Source: Streptomyces sp. NBC_00459
Lineage (GTDB): Bacteria; Actinomycetota; Actinomycetes; Streptomycetales; Streptomycetaceae
Assembly (NCBI RefSeq): GCF_036013955.1
Contig: NZ_CP107903.1
Coordinates: forward strand, 8,990,001-9,054,000
Direction: 5' to 3'
Length of the DNA: 64,000 nt
Shown: piece after piece, positions 43,405-52,707 of the stretch
Numbering within the stretch: the stretch's first letter is position 1
Layout of the letters: every line of letters begins with the position of its first letter
Notes under the pieces: model-generated
Databases searched by the model: none
What the model saw: the letters and a program-made list of their open reading frames with translations, nothing else
Told to the model about the DNA's origin: nothing
Program-made: the position numbers and the translations under genes

Positions 43405-44422
43405 GGGGGAACTTCCCTTCATATGGGGATTCACAAGGGGGGAGCGGCCCCCTCTGGGGGACAGACGACGGCCGCGACCGCAGGGCCACCCAGGCTCGTT
43501 TCCGGAACCTCAGCGGCCCCTGCGATGCGATGGATCAAAGCACGCCCGCACAGCGCGCTTCCAATCAACCAACCGCCTCACCAGGGCATTTGAGGCCCGC
43601 GGGCGCCACACCGTGAGGGTGTGCGCACGCCTTGGTGGCGACTTCTTCACATGCCTCACGGCTTCGGTGCAGCCCGTCCCTTGCGGCCGGGTGCACACGT
43701 CGGACAGGCGTACAAGGCGGAATCGGACACTCCGCCATCAATGGCGTGACGTGTGACGAGGGGATGTGCGGAACCGTCGCATGCGGTGACCTGACTGGGT
43801 ATTCGATGTGCAGATTCCCTGAAGCCGGGATTCGTATCGGTTTGACCGACACAACGCCATGAGGCGATTACGGAAAGTGCCTTTCTGTGCATTTCCTGTG
43901 CCGGGTGGCGGTCTTGGAAGCGCCGGCGCCACCCTTGCGCGGGTCGCGACCACTGCCTCGATCAGGACATCGGATCCGGTCGCGGCGCACCGAGATGTTC
44001 TGGACCACTGGACCGCCGCCATGGGGTCGAAGTCTCCGCGCGCCACCGGCGTCGCGATCACGGTCGAGGTGTCGGCGGCGGCCGTCAGGGCCTGCCCCGG
44101 CGCTGCGTCGACCAGGGTGTTCGCGGCAATGCGCGGTGCTCGCAGGGCTCCGCCGCCGACAGGTCGGGACCGGGCGTCCGGGGCGCGGAGCCGGCGGAAG
44201 GATCCTGTCCGCTTCAGTGGGCGTCATCGGTATATGGGTGGTTGTTCCCGGCAGCGGTTGGTCAGGCCCGCGCAATGACCGATTCGCTTTTTCGCAAAGG
44301 GAGTTGGCAAATAATTTGAACGCCCCGAGCAACCCGTCCGTACCTACAGCCATCCAGGCGCCCCAGTCGGTCGCCGATGAACGATCGGCGGCTAAGACCC
44401 CGCCCCGCAGGAGGTCAAGAAG
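43405..44422. other. 1-kb region without a clear gene between peptide operon and protease
   Basis: No reading frame here shows convincing coding properties in full. It must hold the promoter of the GG-leader operon (leftward) and of the protease gene (rightward; AT-rich patch at 44281-44320). A minus-strand stretch (about 44020-44160) translates to a plausible protein piece (RIAANTLVDAAPGQAL) that is broken by a frame change from an ATG-led piece near 44227. It may be a decayed gene. Confidence 0.4.
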
Positions 44423-45853
44423 TTGAGTCACAAGCGAGTTCCGAAGCGTAAGGCCGCGATAGCGGTGGGCAGTGTCGCGGCGATCGGAGCGGCGGCCCTG
44501 CTGCTGCCCAACGCCATGGCGTCCCAGACCGACGCTGCGGACACCGCGGCTCCGAAGACCTTGAAGGCGACGGATGCCTCGGATCTGGCCTCGCAGCTGC
44601 AGCAGTTGCTCGGGGATGCCTTCGCGGGCTCCTACTACGACGCCGACAAGCAGCAGCTGATCATCAACGTCGTAGAGGGCGACAACAACAACGTCGTCGT
44701 CCAGGCCAAAAAGGCCGGTGCCGCTGTTCGCGAGGTCGACAACAGCATCGCCGAGCTGAAGGCCGGCGCGCAGACGCTGAAGACGAAGGCGACGATCCCG
44801 GGCACGGCCTGGGCCCTGGACCCCCGCACCAACAAGATCCAGGTCACCGCCGACAGCACGGTCACGGGCGCCAACTGGAACACGATCGAGTCGACCGTCA
44901 AGAGCCTCGGCTCGGGCATGGCGACCATCAAGAAGACCGAGGGCACCTTCAAGACGTTCGTGGAGGGCGGCGACGCCATCTTCGCCGGCGGCGCCCGCTG
45001 CTCCCTCGGCTTCAACGTGGTGACCGGAGACGGCACGCCCGGCTTCCTGACCGCCGGTCACTGCGGTGTGGCCGCGGCCGAGTGGTCGGACTCGGAGACC
45101 GGCGAGCCCATCGCCACGGTCGAGGCGGCCACCTTCCCGGGCGACGGTGACTTCGCACTCGTGAAGTACAACGACCCGGCGACCGTGGCGGCCAGCACCG
45201 TCGACGTCGGCAACGGCCAGACCGTCGACATCCTCCAGGCGGCCGAGGCCGCGGTCGGCCAGCAGGTCTTCCGCATGGGCTCCACGACGGGCCTCAACGA
45301 CGGCGAGGTCACCGGCCTCGACGCCACCGTGAACTACCCCGAGGGCACGGTCACCGGCCTCATCCAGACCAACGTCTGCGCGGAGCCCGGCGACAGCGGC
45401 GGCTCGCTGTTCACGCAGGACGGCGGCGCGATCGGCCTGACCTCCGGCGGCAGCGGTGACTGCACGGTCGGCGGGGAGACCTTCTTCCAGCCGGTCACCA
45501 CGGCCCTGGCGGCCGTCGGCGCGACCCTCGGAGCGGGCGACGCGGGCGCGGGCGCCGGTGAAGAGGCCGGCGCGGGCGAGGAAGCGGGCGCCGGTGAAGA
45601 GGCCGGTGCCGGTGAGGAAGCCGGTGCGGGCGAAGAGGCCGGACTCGGTGAAGAGGTCGGCGCCGGCGATGAGGCCGGCGCGGGCCAGGAAGCCGGTGCT
45701 GGTGAAGAGGCCGGTGCCGGTGAGGAAGCCGGTGCGGGCGAAGAGGCCGGACTCGGTGAAGAGGTCGGCGGCGACGAACTCGGCGGCGTCGACGACCAGA
45801 CCGGCAACGGCGCGGACGACGGCACCGGCCTGGGGAACAACGAGAACCACTGA
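44423..45853 (+). CDS. Streptogrisin-like S1 serine protease with acidic Gly/Ala/Glu repeat tail
   Basis: A 476-residue secreted protease. A signal peptide (KRKAAIAVGSVAAIGAAALLL to NAMA) is followed by a propeptide (about 30-185) and the mature chymotrypsin-fold domain, which begins near AIFAGGARCSLGFNV. The catalytic triad is in FLTAGHCGV (His), GDGDFALVKY (Asp) and CAEPGDSGGSLF (Ser), with the Cys pairs of streptogrisins. After the fold (about residue 370) comes a tail of tandem EEAGAG/EEAGLG units to about 448 and a short Asp/Asn-rich end. Start TTG 44423 with GGAGG eight bases before, which limits translation. Most streptogrisins lack such a tail. It may be a binding or spacing segment. 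Confidence 0.9.
   Translation: MSHKRVPKRKAAIAVGSVAAIGAAALLLPNAMASQTDAADTAAPKTLKATDASDLASQLQQLLGDAFAGSYYDADKQQLIINVVEGDNNNVVVQAKKAGAAVREVDNSIAELKAGAQTLKTKATIPGTAWALDPRTNKIQVTADSTVTGANWNTIESTVKSLGSGMATIKKTEGTFKTFVEGGDAIFAGGARCSLGFNVVTGDGTPGFLTAGHCGVAAAEWSDSETGEPIATVEAATFPGDGDFALVKYNDPATVAASTVDVGNGQTVDILQAAEAAVGQQVFRMGSTTGLNDGEVTGLDATVNYPEGTVTGLIQTNVCAEPGDSGGSLFTQDGGAIGLTSGGSGDCTVGGETFFQPVTTALAAVGATLGAGDAGAGAGEEAGAGEEAGAGEEAGAGEEAGAGEEAGLGEEVGAGDEAGAGQEAGAGEEAGAGEEAGAGEEAGLGEEVGGDELGGVDDQTGNGADDGTGLGNNENH
45552..45768 (+). repeat. 18-bp tandem repeats encoding the protease acidic tail
   Basis: Tandem 18-base units coding for AGAGEE-type hexapeptides. A larger block ending in GLGEEVG is present twice, separated by AGDEAGAGQE, showing a recent internal duplication. 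The repeat also keeps long antisense reading frames open, which are not genes. Confidence 0.85.
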
Positions 45854-45887
45854 CCGGCCGCACCAGTAGTCCCGGCCGCCACTGACA

Positions 45888-45919
45888 CGGTCCGGCCCTC
45901 CGGCGGGAGGGCCGGACCG
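45888..45919 (+). terminator. Hairpin terminator of the protease gene
   Basis: CGGTCCGGCCCTCC and its perfect complement form a 14-bp stem with a 4-base loop (GGCG), 35 bases past the protease stop and upstream of the convergent phosphatase gene end. Strong terminator. Confidence 0.8.
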
Positions 45920-46141
45920 TTCCGCGTGCGCGGCGCCGCTCGACCCGTGGGAGGGCACTGCGCCCCCGGCGAGGGTGCCCCTGCCGGGCGGTGGCCGTCG
46001 GTTCTGCGCGCGGCTCCGTTCGGCGGAGCGGGCCGCGGGTGGCGGCCCCGCCGCCGCATGTGTGCCCGGCCACGCGTCGTCGGCTCGATCCGCCGGAGGG
46101 CCCTGGGCCACCGGCACGGGCGCTCTCTTGTCCGACGGCCG

Positions 46142-48292
46142 TCAGTCCTCCACCCGCGCCCTCAACAGCAGCAGCGCGATGTCGTCCACCCGCTCCGTCA
46201 CCCCCGCGCCGAACTCGACCAGCCCGTCGGCCAGTTCGTCCAGCGGCCGGTCCCCGGTCTCCGCGAGCCGACGGCCGAGGGCGGTCAGTGTCTCGTCGAT
46301 GTCGACGCCCGGGGACTCGATCAGCCCGTCGGTGTACAGGGCGAGGACACAGCCCGGCGGCAGTTCGACCTCGGTCGTCGGGTACGTGGCCGAGGCGTCG
46401 ATCCCCAGCAGGGGACCCCCGGCCAGGTCCAGCACCCGCACGCGGCCGTCCGGGTGCCTCAGCAGCGGCTGCGGATGCCCCGCACGGGCCATCACGGCCC
46501 GGCCGGTGCCCGGATCGAGCCGCAGATACAGACAGCTCGCGAACAACTCGGTGCCGAGGTCGATCAAGAGCCTGTTGGTGCTGCTCATGACCTCCTGGGG
46601 CGCCTGACCGACGGTCGTGTACGCCCGTACGGCCGTACGGATCTGGCCCATCAGGCCGGCCGCCGTCACGTTGTGTCCCTGGACGTCCCCGATCACCGCC
46701 GAGGCCCGTCCGTGCGACCACACCAGGTCGTAGAAGTCGCCGCCGATGTCCATGCCCTGGGTGGCGGGCAGATAGCGCGCGGCGGACTCGAAGCCGGGCA
46801 GCGACGGCAGGGAACTCGGCAGCAGGGCGGCCTGGAGGCCGTGCGCGACCCGGTGCTTGGCGTCGTACAGTATGGCCCGCTCCAGAGCCTGGGCGATCAG
46901 ACCGCCGAGACTGGTCAGGACGGCGCGCTCATCGGCGGGGAACGCGTGCTGTTCGGCATAGCCCAGCACACAGGTGCCCACCGGACGTCCGGACGCGATC
47001 AGCGGGAGAAACGCCCAGGCCGCCGTCGGACCGGACATCTCCCGCACCGCCGGATACGCCCGCTCCACCTCCCCCCGGGACTCGAAGAAGGCGGGCACAC
47101 CGGTGCTGAGGACCTGGTTCCCCGGGGTCGGCGCGGTCCGAGGCAACCCGTCGAACCGCTCCACCAGCTCCGGGTCGGCGTACCCGCGATGCCCCACCAC
47201 CCGCATCCGCCCGCTCTGCGAGCCCAGCAGCACCAGCGTCTGACAGCCGGCCGCCGGCATGATCTCGTCCGCGACCAGCTGGATGACGTCCTGGACACTC
47301 GCCGCCTCGGTGAGGGCACCCGCCAGGGACAGCACCTGCGAGATCGTGACCAGGCTGGACGGCCCGCCCGGCCTTCGCCCCGCCCGGTCCAGCTCGGTCA
47401 CCGCCCGCGCCCGGGTGATACGGACGCTCAGCCCGGTCGCGCTCGGATACAGCCGGAACGACAACCAGTCGCCGGGCGGGCGCAGCGCCACGAACGAGGT
47501 GACGTGCAGGCTGAACAGCGCGGCGCGGTAGCGGTCCTCGTACACCGGATCGTCGAGCCAGGGCACCGACACCCACAGCTGGGTGCCCAGCAGAGCGTCC
47601 GCGGGGACACCCAGCAGGTCAGCGGCGGCCGCGTTGACGAAACGGACCCGACCGTGCAGGTCCAACGAGCACAGCCCGTACGGCAGCCGTGCCACCATGC
47701 GAGCCGCCTCGACCGTGCCCAGGGGGTCGGCCGTGGGCGCCTCGGGCGAGATGGGAAGCAGATCCGCCTCGGGCCGCAGCTGACGGTGCTCGGCCGCGGC
47801 GCGCTCCAGACGCAGCGCCAGCCGGTCGCAGGCAGTGCTGAGCTGTGTCCGCTCACGGTCGGACAACTCCGGCGGATGCGAACCGGGCCAGGTCACGAAG
47901 ACCGACCCGTACACCGTCGAGGCGGTCGCCACCGGTACGGCGGCCAGCGCGAAGGGGTAGGGCAGCACGACGGCGACCCGTGGATACCGCCGCGCCATGT
48001 CCTCGTCGCCGCCCACCCACACGAATCGCCGCTCGCGCGCCGCCTCGGCGACCGGAACGGGCGAGCTGATCCCGACCCGCTCCCAGGGCGCCGCGAACGC
48101 CCGGGGCAGCCCCGCCATGACGGCCATCTCCAGTACCGACCCGCCGGGGGCCAGCAGATACACCCCGCCCGCGAGGGCCCGGACGTCCTCCATCATCCCC
48201 GCGAGCGCCAGCGACAGCAGCGGCTTCCCGAACGCGGCCGAGCGGGCGTCCGCCGCCGGCCGTCCGCGCGCGGAGGCCCGTCCATCGGCCAT
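46142..48292 (-). CDS. GAF-PAS-GAF SpoIIE-type phosphatase
   Basis: A 716-residue signalling phosphatase. The first 175 residues form a GAF-like domain, a PAS domain is near 195-300 (GLCSLDLHGRVRFVNAAAADLLGVPADALLG), a second GAF spans about 315-475, and a PP2C/SpoIIE catalytic domain ends the protein. The metal-binding motifs are FDIGGDFYDLVW near 515, SAVIGDVQGHNVTAA and VLALYTDGLIESPG near 650. It lacks the C-terminal ATPase found in the proteins at 20667 and 55748. It probably dephosphorylates STAS antagonists in response to a signal bound by GAF or PAS. Start ATG 48292, eight bases after GGAGG. Divergent from the lanthipeptide regulator gene. Confidence 0.9.
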   Translation of the reverse strand: MADGRASARGRPAADARSAAFGKPLLSLALAGMMEDVRALAGGVYLLAPGGSVLEMAVMAGLPRAFAAPWERVGISSPVPVAEAARERRFVWVGGDEDMARRYPRVAVVLPYPFALAAVPVATASTVYGSVFVTWPGSHPPELSDRERTQLSTACDRLALRLERAAAEHRQLRPEADLLPISPEAPTADPLGTVEAARMVARLPYGLCSLDLHGRVRFVNAAAADLLGVPADALLGTQLWVSVPWLDDPVYEDRYRAALFSLHVTSFVALRPPGDWLSFRLYPSATGLSVRITRARAVTELDRAGRRPGGPSSLVTISQVLSLAGALTEAASVQDVIQLVADEIMPAAGCQTLVLLGSQSGRMRVVGHRGYADPELVERFDGLPRTAPTPGNQVLSTGVPAFFESRGEVERAYPAVREMSGPTAAWAFLPLIASGRPVGTCVLGYAEQHAFPADERAVLTSLGGLIAQALERAILYDAKHRVAHGLQAALLPSSLPSLPGFESAARYLPATQGMDIGGDFYDLVWSHGRASAVIGDVQGHNVTAAGLMGQIRTAVRAYTTVGQAPQEVMSSTNRLLIDLGTELFASCLYLRLDPGTGRAVMARAGHPQPLLRHPDGRVRVLDLAGGPLLGIDASATYPTTEVELPPGCVLALYTDGLIESPGVDIDETLTALGRRLAETGDRPLDELADGLVEFGAGVTERVDDIALLLLRARVED

Positions 48293-48610
48293 CGGGACCA
48301 CCTCCTCGCCGGGCCGGGTACTTCCGACTCAAGGCTCTGTCCACTCGGCCCGTCGCGCACGGCGAGCGGGCTCCGGCACACTCCGCGCCGCGGTACCCGG
48401 GCAAGGAGGAACTCCGCTCGATACCCCCTCGGTCCCGGCTCGTACCCCTGCGGTGGGCGCACAGGTCCGGCGTGCAAGCCCCGGGTGTGCGCCCCTGCGC
48501 ACCCTGTTGGCCAGTTCTGCACGCCCGGGAGCCGCCACAAGAGGCGAGAGCCGAAAAGAGGGCACACGCGACAGCGGTGGACCCGGACCGGGGCGAGTGA
48601 AGGAGCGGCA
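48293..48610. other. Divergent intergenic region, phosphatase and RamR-like gene
   Basis: About 318 bases between the phosphatase start and the RamR-like regulator start. No supportable small gene. Promoters in both directions must lie here, with AAGGAG at 48600 serving the regulator. No clear dyad was identified. Confidence 0.4.
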
Positions 48611-49225
48611 GTGATCGGAGTGCTTCTGGTGCACGACGCGTGTCTGGTGCGATCGGTCCTGGCGGAGTGGCTGGGCAGAGAGCCCGACCTCAGGGTGTCC
48701 GACGCCTCCTGGCCCAGTGCCGCGGGCAGCGTGCGGTCGCTGCGGCCCGATGTCTGCGCGGCCGACCTGGAGAGCCTGGACTCCTACGGCTCACCTCCGC
48801 TGGGCGAGTTACGGGGCCTCGGGACGGTCACGCCCGCCCCGCGCCTGCTGGTGCTGGCCAGCGCCGCCAGGCCGGGGCTGCTGAAGCGGGCGGCGGAGGC
48901 GGGCACGCTGGGCTATGTCGACAAGGACAGGGAGGGTGCGCCGGAACGGCTGGTGTCCGCCATCCGGAAAGTCGCCGCGGGGAAACGTTTCGTCGACGAC
49001 TCGCTGGGCTTCGGCTTCCTCAGAGCCACGCAGATTCCGCTCACCCCGCGTGAGCTGAGCGTCCTGTCACTCGCCGCGGAGGGGTCGTCCGTCGCGGAGA
49101 TCGCCGGCAGCCTGCACCTGTCCCATGGGACCGTGCGCAACTACATGGCGGCCATCACCCGCAAGACCGGAGCCCGCAACCGTGTCGACGCCATCCGTAT
49201 CTCGCAGGGCGAGGGCTGGCTGTGA
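48611..49225 (+). CDS. amfR: RamR/AmfR-type NarL-family response regulator
   Basis: A 204-residue response regulator with a degenerate receiver domain and a C-terminal LuxR/NarL helix-turn-helix (LTPRELSVLSLAAEGSSVAEIAGSL near 143-167, then GTVRNYMAAITRKTG). The receiver keeps the acceptor-position Asp (AADLES near 52) and a Lys in YVDKD, but the acidic pair at the start is HD instead of DD, so normal phosphorylation is doubtful. Position beside class III lanthipeptide genes makes it the counterpart of RamR/AmfR, the activator of SapB/AmfS production. Start GTG 48611 after AAGGAG. A much longer open frame upstream is only antisense to the phosphatase. Its 3' end overlaps the convergent transporter gene by 159 bases. 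Confidence 0.85.
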   Translation: MIGVLLVHDACLVRSVLAEWLGREPDLRVSDASWPSAAGSVRSLRPDVCAADLESLDSYGSPPLGELRGLGTVTPAPRLLVLASAARPGLLKRAAEAGTLGYVDKDREGAPERLVSAIRKVAAGKRFVDDSLGFGFLRATQIPLTPRELSVLSLAAEGSSVAEIAGSLHLSHGTVRNYMAAITRKTGARNRVDAIRISQGEGWL

Positions 49226-50962
49226 CGGCCTCGAAGGCTCCGCCGACCAGCTGCCCACCAGGTCGCGGTAGAGGGACGAGCGCTCAAGCAGTTCGTCGTG
49301 CGTCCCGTACGCGCACCGCCGGCCGTCCATGACGAGGACACGGTCCGCGCGGCGCGCCGAGGCGATCCGGTGCGCGACCACGACCAGGGTGGTGCCGGCC
49401 CGGGAGGCGAAGGCCCGCTCGGCGCGTTCCTCCGCCTCCGGGTCCAGATGACAGGTCGCCTCGTCGAGGAGCGCCACACAGGCGTACGAGAGCCAGGCCC
49501 GCGTCAGCGCGATCAGCTGGCGTTCACCGGCCGACAGCGCGGCCGGGTCGACCCGGCCCCCGGGTCCGCCGTGCCGGGCGAGGAGCGGGGCGAGCCCGAC
49601 CGCCTCGGCGGCGGCCAGCAGTTCGGACTCGGGCACGGGGTCCGGCCGCAGACAGCCGAGGTTCTCGGCGAACGTCCCGCTGAACACGTACGCCTCCTGG
49701 GGTATGACGACCCGGTGCGCGCGGGCGGTGTCACCGGGCACCGGATGCCCGCACAGCCGGATCGCGCCGTACCGGGGTTCGAGAAGACCGGCGGCCAGGG
49801 AGACGAGGGTGGACTTGCCGATGCCGCTGGGGCCCACGACGGCGAGCCGTACGCCCGGGGGCAGGCTGAGGGCGAGGCCCTCGACGACAGGGGCGCAGGT
49901 GGGGCCGTACGCGAAGGTGAGGCCGGAGACGGTGAGGGCGGGCGCCCTCTCGGGGGTGTGGCCGGGGCGGGGGTCAGGACCGGTGCCGCCGGCCGCCGCC
50001 GGACCGGCCGGTACCAGGCGGCGCAGGACGACCGCGAGCCGGGAGCCGCTCGTGCCCATGCCGTGGACCAGGTTCTGGAGGGCGGGCAGCAGGGACTGGG
50101 TGACATAGGCGAGCGCGCCGACCAGCGCACCGGGAGTCACACCGCTGCGCAGCAGCCAGGGCGCGGTGACGAGCAGCAGGACGACGGGGAGCTGTCCGCC
50201 GACGGCGATCGACGCCACGCGCGGCACCCCCCAGCGGGCCAGTGAGACGGCCGCCCGCAGCTCGGCCTCGACGCGTTCGCCGACGTCGGCCGCCACCCGC
50301 ACCTCCGCACCTCCCGCGGTCACGTCCCGCAGCCCCGCGCAGACGTCCCCGAACCGGTCCGCGAGGCGTTCGTCGGCGACGAGGAACGCCTCCTGGCGGT
50401 GGGCGAGCGGGCGCATGCTCGCCGCGAAGAGACCCACGCCGACGACCAGCGGGGGCACGACCACCAGCAGCAGGGGCGGCGCCAGCGAGCCCAGCCCGAT
50501 CAGTGCGCCCGCGGCAGTGAAGACGAAGGAACGGGACACCATCACCACCCCGGCGAAGGTGTCCCGGGCGATCTCCACCTGCTGGGTCAGCGCGGAGAGC
50601 GACCCGCCCTGCGCCTCCCGCACCCCGCGCGCCACCACCCGCTCCACCAGCCGGTCCCGCAACGGTTCGACGAGCTCGGCGACCGCCCCGTACACCCGCC
50701 CGGTGCCGTACGCCCCGACAGCGACCGCGAGCGCGGCGACCCCGAGCCACCCGAGTCCGACGCCCGTCCGGCCGCGCAGGAACCCCTCGTCGAGGGCGCG
50801 GGCGAGCGCGTACCCCATGAGGAAGGTCTGCGCGGTCTCCAGCACGGACCACAGCACGAGCCGCCCCACGACCCGCCGCTGCTGGCGCAGAAACCGCACT
50901 CCACGCGCGCGCAGACCGTCACTTCCGGCCGGCCGTTGCCGGGCGGGCTCATCCTTCGGCAC
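49067..50962 (-). CDS. ABC transporter permease/ATP-binding protein of class III lanthipeptide locus (AmfA/RamB type)
   Basis: A 631-residue ABC half-transporter. Six-helix membrane domain about 30-300, ATPase after residue 345: Walker A GPSGIGKST near 378, signature LSAGERQLIALTRAW near 480 and Walker B CVALLDEATCHLDPE near 500. It pairs with the gene upstream at 50949 as a heterodimer. GTG 50962 overlaps that gene by 14 bases, with GGGAGG before it. After the normal family end (LYRDLVGSWSAEPSR) an extra tail of about 60 residues runs into the convergent regulator gene. Export of the lanthipeptide made from the peptide at 52764 is inferred from cluster context. Confidence 0.9.
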   Translation of the reverse strand: MPKDEPARQRPAGSDGLRARGVRFLRQQRRVVGRLVLWSVLETAQTFLMGYALARALDEGFLRGRTGVGLGWLGVAALAVAVGAYGTGRVYGAVAELVEPLRDRLVERVVARGVREAQGGSLSALTQQVEIARDTFAGVVMVSRSFVFTAAGALIGLGSLAPPLLLVVVPPLVVGVGLFAASMRPLAHRQEAFLVADERLADRFGDVCAGLRDVTAGGAEVRVAADVGERVEAELRAAVSLARWGVPRVASIAVGGQLPVVLLLVTAPWLLRSGVTPGALVGALAYVTQSLLPALQNLVHGMGTSGSRLAVVLRRLVPAGPAAAGGTGPDPRPGHTPERAPALTVSGLTFAYGPTCAPVVEGLALSLPPGVRLAVVGPSGIGKSTLVSLAAGLLEPRYGAIRLCGHPVPGDTARAHRVVIPQEAYVFSGTFAENLGCLRPDPVPESELLAAAEAVGLAPLLARHGGPGGRVDPAALSAGERQLIALTRAWLSYACVALLDEATCHLDPEAEERAERAFASRAGTTLVVVAHRIASARRADRVLVMDGRRCAYGTHDELLERSSLYRDLVGSWSAEPSRPSQPALALRDTDGVDTVAGSGLAGDGRHVVAHGPMGQVQAAGDLRDGRPLRGE

Positions 50963-52676
50963 TCGCGAACACCTCCCGGTAGGCCCTCTCACGCCAAAGC
51001 TGGGCATGCGCGGCGACCGCCCGCACCCGCCCCCCGTCCAGCCAGGCCACCGTGTCCGCGCGGGCCGCCGTGGAGACCCGGTGGGCGACGATCACCCGGG
51101 TCCCGCCGGGGGAGTGGTGCAGCAGGGCGTCGACGACCTGGTGTTCGGTGACCGTGTCGAGGCTGGAGAGCGCGTCGTCGAGGACGAGCAGTCTGCTGTC
51201 GCGGGCCAGCACCCGGGCGAGGCCGAGGCGCTGCCGCTCGCCCCCGGAGAGGGGCGCGTCCCGGCAGGGGGTGGCGTAGCCGTGGGGCAGCCGGCGTACG
51301 AACGTGTCGGCGCGGGCGGCCGCGGCGCCGGCCCTGATCCGGTCCGGCGGAGCCGCCCGGACGCCGAAGCCGATCGTGTCCGCGACGGTGCCGCCCAGCA
51401 GCGCGGGCCGCTCGAAGGCGTAACCGATCGCTCGGCGCAGCTCGTCGTGGTCCAGCTCGGGCAGCGGTACGCCGTCCAGGAGCACGGTTCCGTCGTCGGG
51501 ATCGGCCAGGCGCCCGGCGAGCGCCGCGAGGAGGGACTTGCCCGCGCCGGAGCGCCCGACCACGGCGAGTGTGCTGCCCCCGGGCACGACCAGGTCGACG
51601 CCGTCCAGGAGCGTACGGCCGCCGCGCCGGGCGGTGACCCCGCGCAGCTCCAGCCGGCCCCGCCCCGGAGGCAGCCGGCGGCTCCCGTACGGCGTCACCG
51701 GCTCGGCCAGCACCTCACCGAGGCGGCGGGCCGACGCGCGGGCCCGGACCAGCCCGGACAACTGTCCGACGAGGACGCCCACCCCGGCCGCCAGGACGGC
51801 GTACCGCGAGGCGGCGAGCATCTCGCCCACCGTCAGCCGGCCCCGGACCAGCAGGACACCCGCCATGGCCACGACCCCGAGTTGCAGCGACGGGGCCAGG
51901 GTGACCGCCCGGGCCGCCGCGCGTCCCTGGACGTGCCACATGCGGCGTCCCGCGCGGGCGAGCTCGGGCAGCGGCCGCAGGGCCCTGGCCACCTCGCGGT
52001 CAGCCGTACCGCACGCGGCGATGGTGCGGGACCCGCCGATCGCCTCCGCGAGCCCGCTCGCGATCCGCCCCTGGGCTTGCTGGTATTCGGCCACACACCG
52101 TGACGAGTCCTGGGTGAAGGTGCGCAGCAGCAGGGCCAGCAGGGGCGCTCCGGCGAGGAACACCGCCGCCAGCCACGGGTCGAGCAAGCCGAGAGCCACC
52201 ACCGCTCCTACCGGTGCGGCGAGCGCGGCCAGCAGCGCGGCGAGGGAGGCGGGCGCGGTCCCGGCCTGTGCGGCGTTGCCGACCAGCCGGGCCACCAGTT
52301 CGCCGGACCCGAAACGCTCCCCGGCCCGTGGCCCCGCGGCGAGCAGATGCCCGGTCAGCCGGTGCCGCAGCCATGCCGTGGCGCGGGCGCTCGTGGCCCC
52401 GCTCAGCACGGTCTCGACCGCGTCGAGGACGGCGAGCAGCAGGACGATTCCGGCGCACCACAGGACCCAGCGCATGGCGCCGGTACCGTCCGGGTGCGTC
52501 AGCAGCACGTCGACAGCCCGCCCCAGGGTCAGGGGCAGGGCCAGGCCCAGAGCCGTCGAGACCGTGGCGACCAGGAACAGGACCGCCCAGCGTGCCCCGG
52601 TGCGGCGCACGGTCGCGCGCAGCGGGGAGGCGAGGTCTTCGGCCGTGGCCGGCCGGTCATGGGTGGTTGTCGTCAT
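50949..52676 (-). CDS. ABC transporter permease/ATP-binding protein of class III lanthipeptide locus (AmfB/RamA type)
   Basis: A 575-residue ABC half-transporter: membrane domain about 25-310 (LFLVATVSTALGLALPLTLGRAVDVL), then an ATPase with Walker A GRSGAGKSLLAALAG near 370, signature PLSGGERQRLGLARVLA near 467 and Walker B LLVLDDALSSLD near 489. Start ATG 52676, nine bases after GGAGG. It follows the precursor gene by 87 bases with a strong hairpin in between and overlaps the next ABC gene by 14 bases. Together the two should form the heterodimeric exporter of the lanthipeptide, as RamA/RamB do for SapB. Confidence 0.92.
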   Translation of the reverse strand: MTTTTHDRPATAEDLASPLRATVRRTGARWAVLFLVATVSTALGLALPLTLGRAVDVLLTHPDGTGAMRWVLWCAGIVLLLAVLDAVETVLSGATSARATAWLRHRLTGHLLAAGPRAGERFGSGELVARLVGNAAQAGTAPASLAALLAALAAPVGAVVALGLLDPWLAAVFLAGAPLLALLLRTFTQDSSRCVAEYQQAQGRIASGLAEAIGGSRTIAACGTADREVARALRPLPELARAGRRMWHVQGRAAARAVTLAPSLQLGVVAMAGVLLVRGRLTVGEMLAASRYAVLAAGVGVLVGQLSGLVRARASARRLGEVLAEPVTPYGSRRLPPGRGRLELRGVTARRGGRTLLDGVDLVVPGGSTLAVVGRSGAGKSLLAALAGRLADPDDGTVLLDGVPLPELDHDELRRAIGYAFERPALLGGTVADTIGFGVRAAPPDRIRAGAAAARADTFVRRLPHGYATPCRDAPLSGGERQRLGLARVLARDSRLLVLDDALSSLDTVTEHQVVDALLHHSPGGTRVIVAHRVSTAARADTVAWLDGGRVRAVAAHAQLWRERAYREVFASAEG

Positions 52677-52707
52677 CGGGTGGACCCTCCGACGGGGGAT
52701 GACGGAC

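Noticed and set aside
43859..44278. A 139-codon plus-strand frame before the protease
   Set aside because: Arg-rich shadow frame with no ribosome site. The opposite strand reads slightly better, so I list the region as unresolved.
43868..46117. A 749-codon minus-strand frame opposite the protease gene
   Set aside because: It is kept open by the GC-rich 18-base repeats (repeated TESGLFARTGFLTGTG-type text) and has no family features; the plus-strand protease explains the region.
45926..48610. Upstream part of a 1099-codon plus-strand reading frame
   Set aside because: It is antisense to the phosphatase gene with poor amino-acid composition. Only the last 204 codons form the response regulator, and GTG 48611 has its ribosome site.
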